From: Bacillus sp. SM2101
GTDB lineage: Bacteria; Bacillota; Bacilli; Bacillales; SM2101
DNA length: 64,000 nucleotides
Direction of reading: 5' to 3'
Assembly (NCBI RefSeq): GCF_018588585.1
Contig: NZ_JAEUFG010000006.1
Location: forward strand, 117,577-181,576
The number at the start of each line of letters is the position of its first letter. Within the stretch, counting starts at the first letter, position 1. Below are positions 45,839-55,274 of the stretch, in pieces. The notes under the pieces were generated by a model. That model did no database searches and was not told the DNA's origin. It was given only the letters and a program-made list of their open reading frames with translations. The position numbers and the translations under genes are program-made.

Positions 45839-46843
45839 TTAGTTTATTAAATCGGCTACTGCTTCAACATATTGTTGTGCCCAGTTAGAAAATGATAGAT
45901 CATGCTTCCATGTAACCATCCCCATAGCTTTCGCACAGCCCCAATCTAGTACATTTTGTTGGAGCATGTGTACTTTTATTCGTTGTTGATAAGATTCTTT
46001 TTCTTCTACATTATGTAAGTATACAGACAATAAATGTCGTGCAATTTCCTGTTCGCCATTATCAATATACAGTATGAGCATCTTTATTAAATCTGAAACT
46101 GGGTCTCCAAAATAGGAGTTCGTGAAATCAAATAAACCACTAATACTCCATCCTCTATCATTTGTATGTAACAAAAAGTTTTCTGGTTTAAAGTCTCCCA
46201 TAACGAATGCGGGTGAAGTGATGCTATCAAAATATCCTTTTGCACTGTTTAATAATTCCTCTACCCACAATATGTCTTCAGTAGTTATAGTTGAATACTT
46301 TTTTGCATCATTCAACCAATAATTAATTCTGTTATATAGCCATGTTCTGTATGTACCATCAAAAGGACGTATACTGAAATCTTTCGTATTTAACTCACCA
46401 AAGTCATTTACTTTCCAACTATGTAGTGCAGTAAGCGTTTCAGCTATCACTTCAGCAATTTTAAATTTGTCCTCTAAAAACAGCCTACTACTAACTTCTC
46501 TTAAATGTTTACCTGGAAGTAATGGCATGATTGCATATTTCCAACCAAATATATCTTCATTATCATCAACAAGATAAGGTGTAGGAACAGCTATGCTTGT
46601 TCGATCACGTATTTTTTCTACAAAAAACTTCTCTTCAGCAAACTGCCCAGAAAAAAGCGGATTTCCTTTGAGAACAAACCTTCCTTCAGTAGACGTAACA
46701 AGCAAAGTTTGTCCCATAACACCATTTGCTGTTTTTTCTGAAGAGACAAATTTACCTAAGTTAAATCTATGAAGCATAGACTGTAACTGTGTATCAGTAA
46801 TATGCCCCAATTTTTTCGAAGCAAAAATAATTTCAGTAGTCAA
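45839..46843 (-). CDS. phosphotransferase-fold protein (APH/choline kinase family)
   Basis: The 334-residue protein has the aminoglycoside phosphotransferase/choline kinase layout. An ATP lysine lies in RFVLKGNPL (about 55-63), and the C-lobe has VMGDFKPENFLL (Brenner-type HGD loop, His replaced by Met). A metal-binding GLFDFTNSYFGDPVSDL follows. The substrate cannot be predicted; many such proteins act on metabolites and not on drugs. The start is TTG after AGGGGG. Decayed repeats flank both sides, and B. subtilis has no equivalent here. Confidence 0.82.
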   Translation of the reverse strand: MTTEIIFASKKLGHITDTQLQSMLHRFNLGKFVSSEKTANGVMGQTLLVTSTEGRFVLKGNPLFSGQFAEEKFFVEKIRDRTSIAVPTPYLVDDNEDIFGWKYAIMPLLPGKHLREVSSRLFLEDKFKIAEVIAETLTALHSWKVNDFGELNTKDFSIRPFDGTYRTWLYNRINYWLNDAKKYSTITTEDILWVEELLNSAKGYFDSITSPAFVMGDFKPENFLLHTNDRGWSISGLFDFTNSYFGDPVSDLIKMLILYIDNGEQEIARHLLSVYLHNVEEKESYQQRIKVHMLQQNVLDWGCAKAMGMVTWKHDLSFSNWAQQYVEAVADLIN

Positions 46844-46882
46844 TCTTATCCCCCTAAATAAAGCTTTTTTTACGTTTCACCT

Positions 46883-47033
46883 GGCTGTTTTCGTATTATT
46901 TGTTGCTTTTCGTTCTATAAGCACGTATACAAATAGCATTCGTACCATCTTCTCTACTTTTACAATTATTAAGCTTTCATAAAACTCATCAAACTGTTAA
47001 AAGTATCAAGAAAACTTACGAAAAGAATCTTTG
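46883..47033 (+). repeat. diverged full-length copy of repeat family A
   Basis: Starts GGCTGTTTTCGTATTATTTG, continues TGCTTTTCG, GCACGTATACAAA, TTCGTACCATCTTCTCTAC and CATAAAACTCATCA, and ends CTTACGAAAAGAATCTTT. Order and spacing match the array near 14.5 kb over 151 bases. The remainder of 46844-47260 contains no gene. Confidence 0.75.
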
Positions 47034-47149
47034 GTTATTATTGGATGAAACTAGCTTAAAATCTTATTTTGCTATTCGCAACATGATTTACGAAAAAGAT
47101 TTTTCCTTGTTATATAATATTCTTTATGATTTACTCATTCCCTTTTCAA

Positions 47150-47193
47150 ATAAAAAAAGCTTGTTTTGATCGCTTTCAAAACAAACTCTTTAT
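47150..47193 (-). terminator. terminator of the UPF0173 gene
   Basis: On the minus strand GAGTTTGTTTTGA pairs with TCAAAACAAGCTTT and is followed by a T-run. It lies about 70 bases past the stop codon. Confidence 0.7.
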
Positions 47194-47260
47194 TTCAACA
47201 TTCAATGTATAAACCATTATTCAAATGTTAATTTATCTTGTTGATTAACAGTTATTTAAT

Positions 47261-47941
47261 CTAGACGCGAATGCCTTCGCCTACCTGTAATACTTTTCCA
47301 TTACCTTTTAATTGGCTAACAAATTGTTCGGCATTTTGTTCAATCACTGGGAATGTATTGAAATGAATTGGCACAACGAGCTTTGCCTGCAACCATTCCG
47401 CAGCAACAAGTGCATCAGTAGGACCCATCGTGAAATTATCTCCAATAGGAATAAATGCAACATCTAAATTATTCAGCTCACCAATCATTTTCATGTCAGA
47501 AAATAGCGCGGTATCTCCTGCATGGTATATGGTTTTACCCTCTGAGCTAAATAGTATACCACTAGGCATACCGGTATAAATAATTTCTTTCTTTTCTTCA
47601 TCTATGTAGCTAGAGCCGTGAAATGCTTGTGTTAGCTTGACAGTACCAAAATCAAAGTCAAAAGACCCACCGATATGCATACCGTGGACCTTTACACCTT
47701 GCCAGCTTAGGAAAGTAGCTAATTCATATGGAGCAATAACAAGTGCATCATTTTTTTTAGCTAATTGAACGGTATCACCAACATGATCCTTATGTCCGTG
47801 TGTTATTAAAATCACATCTACTAGTAAATCTGACACTTGTAAATCTGTTAAATTGTTTCCATTAATAAATGGATCGATGATCAATTTTTTGCCTTTCGTT
47901 TCTATCACAACAACTGAATGGCCATGAAACGATACTTGCAC
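47261..47941 (-). CDS. ytkL: UPF0173 metal-dependent hydrolase (YtkL)
   Basis: The 226-residue metallo-beta-lactamase-fold protein has metal-binding [13 protein letters not shown], then [18 protein letters not shown] and a C-terminal PIHFNTFP. These fit the UPF0173 group. The substrate is not established. The start is GTG with GGAGGG upstream. It is divergent from the M24 peptidase gene. Confidence 0.9.
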   Translation of the reverse strand: MQVSFHGHSVVVIETKGKKLIIDPFINGNNLTDLQVSDLLVDVILITHGHKDHVGDTVQLAKKNDALVIAPYELATFLSWQGVKVHGMHIGGSFDFDFGTVKLTQAFHGSSYIDEEKKEIIYTGMPSGILFSSEGKTIYHAGDTALFSDMKMIGELNNLDVAFIPIGDNFTMGPTDALVAAEWLQAKLVVPIHFNTFPVIEQNAEQFVSQLKGNGKVLQVGEGIRV

Positions 47942-48118
47942 AAAAATCCCTCCTTTTTTTATATGTATGAAAATCTCCTTACACTCATGAGTATAATCCT
48001 ATAGCTGTTATTTTCAAACTAATTTTCGTTTGCTAATCGTAATTAACTGTTTACATTCTCACCTTTCCCTGCTAGGCTCAAGATTAATAAGATTTTTCAA
48101 AAGGGATGGTGTTGTTAA

Positions 48119-49213
48119 ATGAATCAACGTCTTAAACTACTCTCAGAGTGGCTAACGGAGCAAGATATCTCTATGTGCTTTGTTACGAATCCGTCAAATG
48201 TCTTCTATTATAGCGGTTTCTTGAGTGACCCTCATGAAAGATTATTAGCGTTACTTGTATTTCAGCAAGAAGAACCTATACTAGTGTGTCCACAAATGGA
48301 AACACAGCAAGTAAAAGACGCAGGTTGGACATATGAAATTATAGGATATAACGATACCGACAATCCGTGGGAATTTATTGCTACTGCCATAGCCAAAAGA
48401 AAAATAAACATCCATTCACTTGCAGTAGAAAAAGACCACCTGAATGTTAGCCGTCTAGAATTACTTCAGAGCTTATATCCAAATGCTTCGTTTATTCGTG
48501 CAGAAGAAAAACTAAACACGCTTAGAATGTTAAAGGATAGCAAAGAGATTGACATTTTGCGACAGGCTGCAGAACTAGCTGATTACGGCATTGAAGTTGG
48601 AGTTTCCGAGATTAAAGAGGGTAAAACAGAGATGGAGATTCTGGCTACGATTGAATATGAACTCAAGAAAAAAGGGATTCAACAAATGTCTTTCCAAACA
48701 ATGGTCTTAACAGGAAAGAAAACAGCTTCTCCTCATGGAAACCCAAGTACTGATAAAATCCAGCAAGGAGATTTTATTTTGTTTGACTTAGGGGTTGTTA
48801 TTGATGGCTATTGCTCAGATATAACAAGAACAGTAGCATTAGGTAACATAAGTGACCAACAACAGCAGATTTATGAGACTGTTTTAAAAGCAGAATTAGC
48901 TGCACTTGAGGCTAGCAAACCTGGGGTTGAAGTTGGAAAAGTAGACAAGACTGCCCGTGATATTATTACTAGTGCAGGATATGGTGAATACTTTACTCAT
49001 AGAATTGGACACGGACTCGGTATTGAAGTACATGAGTATCCTTCAATGAGTGCAACTAACAACATGCTATTACAACCGGGGATGGTATATACTATTGAAC
49101 CTGGAATTTACATACCTGAAATAGGTGGGGTTAGAATTGAAGACGATGTCGTAATTACTGAAAACGGCATTGAAACCTTAACAAAATTCCCTAAGGAGTT
49201 AACTATTATATAG
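48119..49213 (+). CDS. M24-family Xaa-Pro dipeptidase/aminopeptidase P-like protein
   Basis: The 364-residue protein has a creatinase-like N-terminal domain (about 1-130) and a pita-bread metalloprotease domain. The metal ligands are visible in FDLGVVIDGYCSDITRT (two Asp), HRIGHGLGIEVHE (His), IEPGIYIPEIGGVRIEDD (two Glu). It probably cleaves Xaa-Pro peptides in the cytoplasm. The first family B repeat begins at the last base of its stop codon. Confidence 0.93.
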   Translation: MNQRLKLLSEWLTEQDISMCFVTNPSNVFYYSGFLSDPHERLLALLVFQQEEPILVCPQMETQQVKDAGWTYEIIGYNDTDNPWEFIATAIAKRKINIHSLAVEKDHLNVSRLELLQSLYPNASFIRAEEKLNTLRMLKDSKEIDILRQAAELADYGIEVGVSEIKEGKTEMEILATIEYELKKKGIQQMSFQTMVLTGKKTASPHGNPSTDKIQQGDFILFDLGVVIDGYCSDITRTVALGNISDQQQQIYETVLKAELAALEASKPGVEVGKVDKTARDIITSAGYGEYFTHRIGHGLGIEVHEYPSMSATNNMLLQPGMVYTIEPGIYIPEIGGVRIEDDVVITENGIETLTKFPKELTII

Positions 49214-49655
49214 AAAAGCGCAAGCGCCTTGATCATCCCACATGAAGCAGGAAAAGCGGAAGGCGCCTGGTTATCGGCGACAAGCATAAGACCAGACGGC
49301 TGGAAGGTTGCTTTTTAACCTTCTTGACGGATTGACTTATGACCTCGAGCCGATGGCGCGTGGAGCTAGACAATTAAGAAAAGCGGAAGGCGCCTGGTTA
49401 TCGGCGACAAGCATAAGACAAGACGGCTGGAAGGTTGCTTTTTAACCTTCTTGACGGATTGACTTATGACCTCGAGCCGATGGCGCGTGGAGCTAGACAA
49501 TTAAGAAAAGCGGAAGGCGCCTGGTTATCGGCGACAAGCATAAGACAAGACGGCTGGAAGGTTGCTTTTTAACCTTCTTGACGGATTGACTTATGACCTC
49601 GAGCCGATGGCGCGTGGAGCTAGACAATTAAGAAAAGCAGGCTGACCAAGACAAT
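49213..49655 (+). repeat. family B tandem array A (three near-identical 127-bp units)
   Basis: A truncated unit (49213-49240) precedes three full 127-bp units at 49251-49377, 49378-49504 and 49505-49631, with a fourth fragment from 49632. Units differ by about one base (49292 C versus A). Each unit can fold as GCGCC/GGCGC, ATCGGC/GCCGAT, CATAAG/CTTATG and GAAGGTT/AACCTTC with a GCTTTTT apical loop. Conserved flank GGAGCTAGACAATTAAG joins units. The array fills the space between the M24 gene and the thyX ribosome binding site and is likely transcribed with thyX. Confidence 0.92.
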
Positions 49656-49668
49656 CAGGAGGTATATT

Positions 49669-50382
49669 ATGAAAGTTGAATTATTTTCTCACACCCAGCT
49701 ATCCAATAAAAAACGAGAACAACTAAAAGATGTACTAGACTTAGGGGTAACAGATGGCAAATTAGTTGCCTTTACCGCAATAAGAAACTGTTATTCCTAT
49801 CTTTTACCAACCGAAATTGTTGAACAAGAAGGGCATAGATACCTAAACAAACCTGCTACAGATGGTGGAAGTGGAAATGATATGGACAGATTAATACGAC
49901 ATATTGTTCATAGCGGACATACTTCTACGATGGAACATATCTCATTTACGTTTGCTCTTGAAGGTGTTTCAAGAGCGCTTATGGCTCAATTAACGCGCCA
50001 CAGAGTTGGCTTTTCATATTCCATCGAATCTCAAAGGTATGTAAATTACGGCAGTGATAGTAAAAGTGGTGGCTTTACTTATTCAAGCCCTGTTTCATTA
50101 AATGAAGAACAATTAGAGGTTTTTTCAACTTACATGGATGATATACAAAATATGTATAATAAACTAATAGAAATGAAGGTTAAGCCTGAAGACGCACGTG
50201 CTATTTTGCCACAATCTGTAAATACAAATATTGTAATGACATGCAATCTAACATCTTTCTTAAGTTTTTATAGCAAAAGAAAGCCTGGTACTCATGCTCA
50301 GGCTGAAATTCAAGAACTTGCAGTTAAAATGCGAGATGAAATCTTAGATGTTGAACCTTGGCTTCAAGGATTTTTCGAGTAA
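49669..50382 (+). CDS. thyX: flavin-dependent thymidylate synthase ThyX
   Basis: The 237-residue protein makes dTMP from dUMP using FAD, NADPH and methylene-tetrahydrofolate without producing dihydrofolate. The signature is RHRVGFSYSIESQRY (variant of RHRxxSxxxxSxRY) near residues 109-123. Also present are HTSTMEHISFTF and the C-terminal RPGTHAQAEIQ-type (KRKPGTHAQAEIQ). AGGAGG precedes the ATG. Whether the genome also has thyA is not visible. It lies directly after a family B array. Confidence 0.94.
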   Translation: MKVELFSHTQLSNKKREQLKDVLDLGVTDGKLVAFTAIRNCYSYLLPTEIVEQEGHRYLNKPATDGGSGNDMDRLIRHIVHSGHTSTMEHISFTFALEGVSRALMAQLTRHRVGFSYSIESQRYVNYGSDSKSGGFTYSSPVSLNEEQLEVFSTYMDDIQNMYNKLIEMKVKPEDARAILPQSVNTNIVMTCNLTSFLSFYSKRKPGTHAQAEIQELAVKMRDEILDVEPWLQGFFE

Positions 50383-50391
50383 AACCACACT

Positions 50392-50429
50392 TTACAATCA
50401 GGTGGAGAACCACCTTCACCTGATTGTAA
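50392..50429 (+). other. strong hairpin after thyX without a U-tract
   Basis: TTACAATCAGGTG (50392-50404) pairs perfectly with CACCTGATTGTAA (50417-50429) around a 12-base loop that can itself pair GGTG. No T-run follows on the plus strand and none precedes it for the minus-strand gene. It may be a weak terminator or mRNA-end stabiliser. Confidence 0.55.
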
Positions 50430-50469
50430 GAACAATGGAGTTAAATGCTACAAAAATAGGTGGTTTGAA

Positions 50470-51231
50470 TTACCTAAATCTGTTTATTACATTTTCCCCG
50501 CCTGTCACATCAATGATAGAACCTGTTATCATGTCTGAGTCATTTTCACATAAGAAAGTAATCGTTCTTGCAATATCTTCTCCTGTAGCAGACCTACCTA
50601 TTGGTGTGTGATTCATACCTGTCATGCTTCTAGCGTCCGAAATAGAAGCTTCCTTCATATCACCCAATATATTACCTGGACATACCATATTTGCAGTAAT
50701 TCCATATGAAGCCTCTTCTAATGCAATTGTTTTAGTTAATGATACTAGGCCAACTTTAGCTGCACTGAACCCAGACCTATGAATCCAACCTTGAGCAGCA
50801 TCAGCACCTTGGAACCCATATGTAATGATTCGACCAAAATGTTGTTTTCGCATTATCGGGAGCGTTTTTTTGAGCAAATGAAAGACACTATTAAGATTGC
50901 CTTCAATCATTTCATACCATTCAGCCTCTTCATAATCTATAAGATTTTTGCGTTCAAAAATATAAGGTCCTGCATTGTTAATTAAGAAGTCAATTCGTCC
51001 AAACCTCTCCATTGTTTTATCAACAAGTTGAATTAAATTTGTTTTATCCGTTACATCTCCTTGGATAAATTGCAATCGGTCGTCCAAGTGCTTATACTGA
51101 TCTTGAAAATCTTTAACAGCTCTATCATACGTACGATAATTCACTGTCACAGAGTATCCCTTCTCTAACAGTTTTTCTGTTACTTTCCGACCAAGCCCCT
51201 TTGCCCCTGCAGTAATCAGTGCATGTCTCAC
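50470..51231 (-). CDS. SDR-fold protein lacking catalytic Ser and Tyr (YtkK-like)
   Basis: The 253-residue Rossmann protein has the SDR cofactor loop TAGAKGLGR, GDVTD and NNAGPYIF. The active-site YxxxK reads SGFSAAKVG, so Tyr is Phe and only the Lys remains. The segment expected to hold the catalytic Ser reads RIITYGFQG without Ser. It may therefore be a non-enzymatic or unusual SDR. YtkK of B. subtilis is the likely counterpart. Start GTG with GGGGGAGGGTG upstream. It is convergent with thyX. Confidence 0.85.
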   Translation of the reverse strand: MRHALITAGAKGLGRKVTEKLLEKGYSVTVNYRTYDRAVKDFQDQYKHLDDRLQFIQGDVTDKTNLIQLVDKTMERFGRIDFLINNAGPYIFERKNLIDYEEAEWYEMIEGNLNSVFHLLKKTLPIMRKQHFGRIITYGFQGADAAQGWIHRSGFSAAKVGLVSLTKTIALEEASYGITANMVCPGNILGDMKEASISDARSMTGMNHTPIGRSATGEDIARTITFLCENDSDMITGSIIDVTGGENVINRFR

Positions 51232-51359
51232 AATTTCACCCTCCCCCTAAATATCATTACATGTATTTTTTCCAACATTAATTGACTATGTTCTATATAT
51301 GTAAAGTTGTACATTGTTATTATATTACAAGATGTTTCTCTTTGTATATTTTCCCAACC

Positions 51360-51393
51360 AAAAACACCATGACCTCTTAAGTCATGATGTCTT
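51360..51393 (-). terminator. terminator of the 54-codon gene
   Basis: On the minus strand ACATCATGAC pairs with GTCATGGTGT around TTAAGAG, followed by TTTTTGG. It lies about 25 bases after the small gene ending at 51416. Confidence 0.75.
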
Positions 51394-51415
51394 AGTTTAT
51401 ACTATTTACTATTTA

Positions 51416-51580
51416 TTATTTATTATTAATATCCTCAGCTTCTTGTTGTTTATCATATCGTTGCTCAATTACACCACTTGAGTATGCCTCTGTTATTTGT
51501 TGACTAATTTCCTCTGAAGCCTCTTCGAAATAGTTATACTGATTTTTAGTACCTGTATTATTTTTATGTTTGTTCATCAT
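51416..51580 (-). CDS. small hydrophilic protein, 54 residues
   Basis: This short gene begins MMNKHKNNTGTKNQYNYFEE and continues with an acidic, helix-prone part (EEASEEISQQITEAYSSG) to a charged tail ending INNK. AAAGGGGTG lies five bases before the first ATG and its own terminator follows. Lack of hydrophobic residues and the high Asn/Gln/Glu content resemble small spore or stress-related Bacillus proteins. I do not recognise the family. It is shorter than many gene-finder cut-offs. Confidence 0.7.
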   Translation of the reverse strand: MMNKHKNNTGTKNQYNYFEEASEEISQQITEAYSSGVIEQRYDKQQEAEDINNK

Positions 51581-51693
51581 CAACACCCCTTTTTAATTGT
51601 CATAATATTTTCAAGACATCATTAGTTTCTAATTTTTTTAACATGCTATACTGGTAATATAAAGAAATATAAATCCTAAGGGGTGATTTTTAT

Positions 51694-52143
51694 ATGAGCA
51701 TAACTTATAACAAAATTCTAGTCGCAGTGGATGGGTCAAAAGAGGCTGAATGGGCTTTTAAGAAAGCTGTTGAAATTGCCAAAAGAAATAATGCTGGTAT
51801 TGTTCTAACACATATTGTTGATACAAGATCATTTGCCACGGTTGAGACTTATGACAGAATGATAGCAGAAAGAGCTGAGAAATATGCTACAGAGCTCCTA
51901 GGAGAATATCAAGATCTAGCAAATAAGGCTGGTGTAGAAGAAATAACTATTGATATAGACTTTGGGTCACCTAAAGCACATATTGCAAAAGAGATAGCAC
52001 CTAAACACAATGTAGACCTTATCATTTGTGGCGCTACAGGGCTAAATGCAATTGAAAGGTTTTTTATCGGAAGCGTTTCGGAAGCGATTACACGTTATGC
52101 AAAATGTGACGTATTAATCGTTAGAACTGAAAAAGATTTGTAA
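51694..52143 (+). CDS. universal stress protein (UspA family)
   Basis: The 149-residue protein has the Usp fold with KILVAVDGSKEAEWAFKKA at the start. The ATP-binding loop is CGATGLNAIERFFIGSVSEAI (G-x2-G-x9-GS pattern). It is probably a nucleotide-binding stress protein. AAGGGGTG precedes the ATG. It is monocistronic with a terminator at 52168. Confidence 0.93.
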   Translation: MSITYNKILVAVDGSKEAEWAFKKAVEIAKRNNAGIVLTHIVDTRSFATVETYDRMIAERAEKYATELLGEYQDLANKAGVEEITIDIDFGSPKAHIAKEIAPKHNVDLIICGATGLNAIERFFIGSVSEAITRYAKCDVLIVRTEKDL

Positions 52144-52167
52144 CTTTTGAATAATTAACTATAATAA

Positions 52168-52205
52168 ATGATCCAGGGTTTTATAACCCCGGATTACTTT
52201 TTTTC
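52168..52205. terminator. terminator between the Usp gene and argH
   Basis: AATGATCC and GGGTT pair with AACCC and GGATTA around TTAT, followed by seven T on the plus strand. The convergent argH stop codon lies within the T-run. Confidence 0.8.
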
Positions 52206-53573
52206 TAAGCGTAATTTAGCTTGTAATATTGCATTTTCTACTTCCCGAAACCCAGTCCCTCCTACACTATTTCTACGATTTACAGCAGTATATGGGTCCA
52301 AATAATCAAATATATCTTCTTCGAATAAATGACATGCATTTTTGTATTCATTGAATGGTAAATCTAACAAATAAAATTCTCTATCAATACATGTTAGTAC
52401 AAGCTTCCCTACAATTTCATGAGCTTCACGAAATGGCAATCCTTTCGATGCTAAGTAGTCAGCTAATTCAGTTGCATTTGAAAAATCTTGCTTAGTCGCT
52501 GCTGACATTTGATTTTTGTTGATAACCATTGATGCAATCATGCCTGTAAAAATTTGTAGTGAACCAATAACAGTTTTTACAGTATCGAACATTCCTTCCT
52601 TATCTTCTTGCATATCTTTGTTATAAGCTAACGGCGTCCCCTTTAAGACAGTTAATAATCCAAATAAATTTCCATAAACCCTGCCAGTTTTCCCACGAAT
52701 TAGCTCGGCCATATCTGGATTTTTCTTTTGTGGCATAATACTACTTCCTGTTGCAAAACGATCATCGATTTCAATAAATTGAAATTCTTGACTAGACCAT
52801 AAAATCATTTCTTCACATAAGCGTGATAAGTGCATCATTAGCATAGAGCTGTTACTTAAAAATTCAACAATAAAATCTCTATCACTAACTGCGTCTATAC
52901 TATTTTCATAAATACTATTAAAACCTAACAATGAAGCGCTATATTCACGGTCAATGGGAAATGTTGTTCCAGCCAATGCTCCAGCACCAAGCGGGGATTG
53001 GTTTATACGCTTTAATGATTCCTTATATCGAGTTTTATCCCTCTCAAGCATCCAGAAATAAGCCATTAAGTGATGTGCAAAGGATATTGGCTGGGCTCGT
53101 TGTAGATGTGTATAACCTGGTATAATCGCTTCAATATGGTGCTCTGCTTGCGTAACAAGTGCAGCTTGGAATTCACAAATTAATAATATAATTTCATTCA
53201 CATTTTTTTGTAAATATAAATGCATATCCGTTGCTACTTGATCATTTCTACTTCGGCCTGTGTGTAACTTTCCACCCACAGGCCCTATCTCTTCAATTAA
53301 CATTTTTTCAATATTAAGATGAATATCTTCTTCACTCACAGAAAAAGACATTTCATTGTTTAATGCTTTTTGTTCTAATAACTGAAGCCCTTGCTTAATC
53401 TTTTGAACATCACCTTCAGGTAATATTCCACATTTACCTAACATCGCTACATGTGCAAGGCTACCCTTAATGTCTTCTTCTACTAGTTCTTGGTCAAAGG
53501 GAATAGAAGCACCGAACTCTTCAACCCACTCCTCAGCTGTTTGTGTAAAACGGCCTCCCCAAAGTTTCTTCAC
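52194..53573 (-). CDS. argH: argininosuccinate lyase
   Basis: The 459-residue fumarase/aspartase-superfamily lyase releases arginine and fumarate. Signature loop [16 protein letters not shown] carries the catalytic Ser. [18 protein letters not shown] and [16 protein letters not shown] supply other active-site residues. It overlaps argG by four bases (ATGA), so the two last steps of arginine synthesis are coupled. Confidence 0.97.
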   Translation of the reverse strand: MKKLWGGRFTQTAEEWVEEFGASIPFDQELVEEDIKGSLAHVAMLGKCGILPEGDVQKIKQGLQLLEQKALNNEMSFSVSEEDIHLNIEKMLIEEIGPVGGKLHTGRSRNDQVATDMHLYLQKNVNEIILLICEFQAALVTQAEHHIEAIIPGYTHLQRAQPISFAHHLMAYFWMLERDKTRYKESLKRINQSPLGAGALAGTTFPIDREYSASLLGFNSIYENSIDAVSDRDFIVEFLSNSSMLMMHLSRLCEEMILWSSQEFQFIEIDDRFATGSSIMPQKKNPDMAELIRGKTGRVYGNLFGLLTVLKGTPLAYNKDMQEDKEGMFDTVKTVIGSLQIFTGMIASMVINKNQMSAATKQDFSNATELADYLASKGLPFREAHEIVGKLVLTCIDREFYLLDLPFNEYKNACHLFEEDIFDYLDPYTAVNRRNSVGGTGFREVENAILQAKLRLEKK

Positions 53574-54775
53574 ACTATCACCTTCTCATTGTTAACGATA
53601 CTGCTCACTTTCGTTGGTAACCCCCACAGTGTTATAAAACCTACTGCTGAAGAATGATCAAATTCGTCCTCCGTAGAATAGGTTGCTAATTTTTCATCAT
53701 ATAATGAGTTTGGCGATTTTCTTCCTTCAACGATCGCATGCCCTTTAAATAATTTCACACGTACGATACCGTTCACAAACTGTTGTGTTTCAGCTAAAAA
53801 TGCAAGTAACGCATCTTTTAATGGTGAAAACCACAGTCCATTATAAATTAATTCAGTGAGCTGTTTTTCAATGAGTGGTTTGAAATGTGCCACTTCCTTG
53901 ACTAATGTTATATCTTCTAGTTCTTTATGAGCTTTTATAAGTGTCATTGCTCCCGGGCATTCATACACCTCCCGAGATTTGATACCGACTAAACGATTCT
54001 CAACATGATCGATTCTACCTACCCCATGCTTTCCAGCTAATAAATTCAATTCTAATATAAGCTCTGCTAAGGAGTATTTTTTGCCATTTAAAGATACAGG
54101 AACCCCCTTCTCAAAGCTAATTTCTACAATATCAGGTATAGTTGGCGTGTTGTCTATGCTAGCTGTTAGTTCGTAAGCCTCTTCTGGAGGGGCTACCCAT
54201 GGATCTTCTAGTACACCACATTCGTTACTTCTTCCCCAAAGATTTTGATCAATGGAAAATGGACTATCCAAATTAACCGGTATAGGTATGTTTTTGTTTT
54301 TTGCATATGCAATTTCTTCTTCACGAGACCAACTCCAATCTCTAACTGGTGCTAACACTTCCAATTTAGGATTGAGTGCTTTAATAGCCACCTCAAAACG
54401 CACCTGATCGTTTCCTTTACCAGTACAACCATGAGCGACAGCAACTGCACCTTCAAGCTCTGCAACTTCTACTAACTTTTTTGCAATTAGTGGTCTTGAT
54501 AATGCAGATACTAATGGATATTTCCCTTCATATAACGTATGTGCTTGCAATGATATTAAAGCGTAATCATTTGCAAATTCCTCCTTAGCATCAATGACAT
54601 ATGATTTGATTGCTCCAACCTTTAACGCCTTTTCCTTAACAAATTGAAGATCCTTTCCCTCCCCAACGTCTAAACAACACGCTATAACCCCGTATCCATG
54701 CTCCTGAAGCCATTTAATTGCTACAGAAGTATCCAAGCCACCTGAATATGCTAAAACAATTTTTTGATTAGTCAT
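53570..54775 (-). CDS. argG: argininosuccinate synthase
   Basis: The 401-residue enzyme joins citrulline and aspartate using ATP. It begins with the PP-loop [16 protein letters not shown] and contains [14 protein letters not shown] and [20 protein letters not shown]. It is the first gene of argG-argH. Two ARG-box-like sequences lie just upstream, suggesting ArgR/AhrC control. Confidence 0.97.
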   Translation of the reverse strand: MTNQKIVLAYSGGLDTSVAIKWLQEHGYGVIACCLDVGEGKDLQFVKEKALKVGAIKSYVIDAKEEFANDYALISLQAHTLYEGKYPLVSALSRPLIAKKLVEVAELEGAVAVAHGCTGKGNDQVRFEVAIKALNPKLEVLAPVRDWSWSREEEIAYAKNKNIPIPVNLDSPFSIDQNLWGRSNECGVLEDPWVAPPEEAYELTASIDNTPTIPDIVEISFEKGVPVSLNGKKYSLAELILELNLLAGKHGVGRIDHVENRLVGIKSREVYECPGAMTLIKAHKELEDITLVKEVAHFKPLIEKQLTELIYNGLWFSPLKDALLAFLAETQQFVNGIVRVKLFKGHAIVEGRKSPNSLYDEKLATYSTEDEFDHSSAVGFITLWGLPTKVSSIVNNEKVIV

Positions 54776-54797
54776 CTTAACTCTCCCTCATTTATTT

Positions 54798-54833
54798 TGT
54801 ATATTTATTCTCAATAACTTATATTTATTCATA
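54798..54833 (-). promoter_or_regulatory. tandem ARG-box-like sites upstream of argG
   Basis: GAATAAATAT occurs twice, at 54830-54821 and 54810-54801 on the minus strand. The copies are exactly 20 bases apart, about two helical turns. The first sits in TATGAATAAATATAAGT, close to the known ArgR/AhrC operator consensus. Arginine-dependent repression is expected; binding is not proven. Confidence 0.55.
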
Positions 54834-54958
54834 CATATTAACAGCACTTTTACAAGATTTCAATAGAATTTTTATAATAAGTACAAAAATTCTCTATTGG
54901 ATAAAAAGAACTTAGTAATGTACAATAACGATAAGTAACTAGTCTTGGAGGAACGTTA

Positions 54959-55273
54959 ATGATAGAAAATTTTATAATGGATAAACGTTTAGGAATATCC
55001 ATTCCTAAACTTCAGAAGAATTGGGAAGACTTTACTAAAAATGATCAGCAAGCAATATTGTTGCATTGGGAGAAGGTTCGAGGGAAAATCCCTGACCGTA
55101 TTGCAGATTTAGAAAAGATAATAAATAACAAACAAGCGGCACTTGGAAATGAAAATGATTTTCAGCGTTCATGCATACTCAATTCAGAAATAGCAGAATT
55201 AGCCTCCATTATTAATGATTTATGGCTATGGTATCGAATCAACCAAAATGTAACCGAAAAAATACATGTGTAA
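54959..55273 (+). CDS. hypothetical protein, 104 residues
   Basis: This soluble, mostly helical protein begins MIENFIMDKRLGISIPKLQK and contains a conserved-looking HWEKVRGKIPDRI segment and a C-terminal LWLWYRINQNV. I do not recognise the family. TTGGAGGAACG gives a good ribosome binding site. It is divergent from argG. A family B array starts two bases after its stop codon, so its mRNA may carry the repeats at its 3' end. Confidence 0.75.
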   Translation: MIENFIMDKRLGISIPKLQKNWEDFTKNDQQAILLHWEKVRGKIPDRIADLEKIINNKQAALGNENDFQRSCILNSEIAELASIINDLWLWYRINQNVTEKIHV

Positions 55274-55274
55274 A

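Noticed and set aside
45839-46843. Aminoglycoside resistance gene
   Set aside because: Only the fold is supported, the HGD motif is altered, and substrate cannot be read from sequence.
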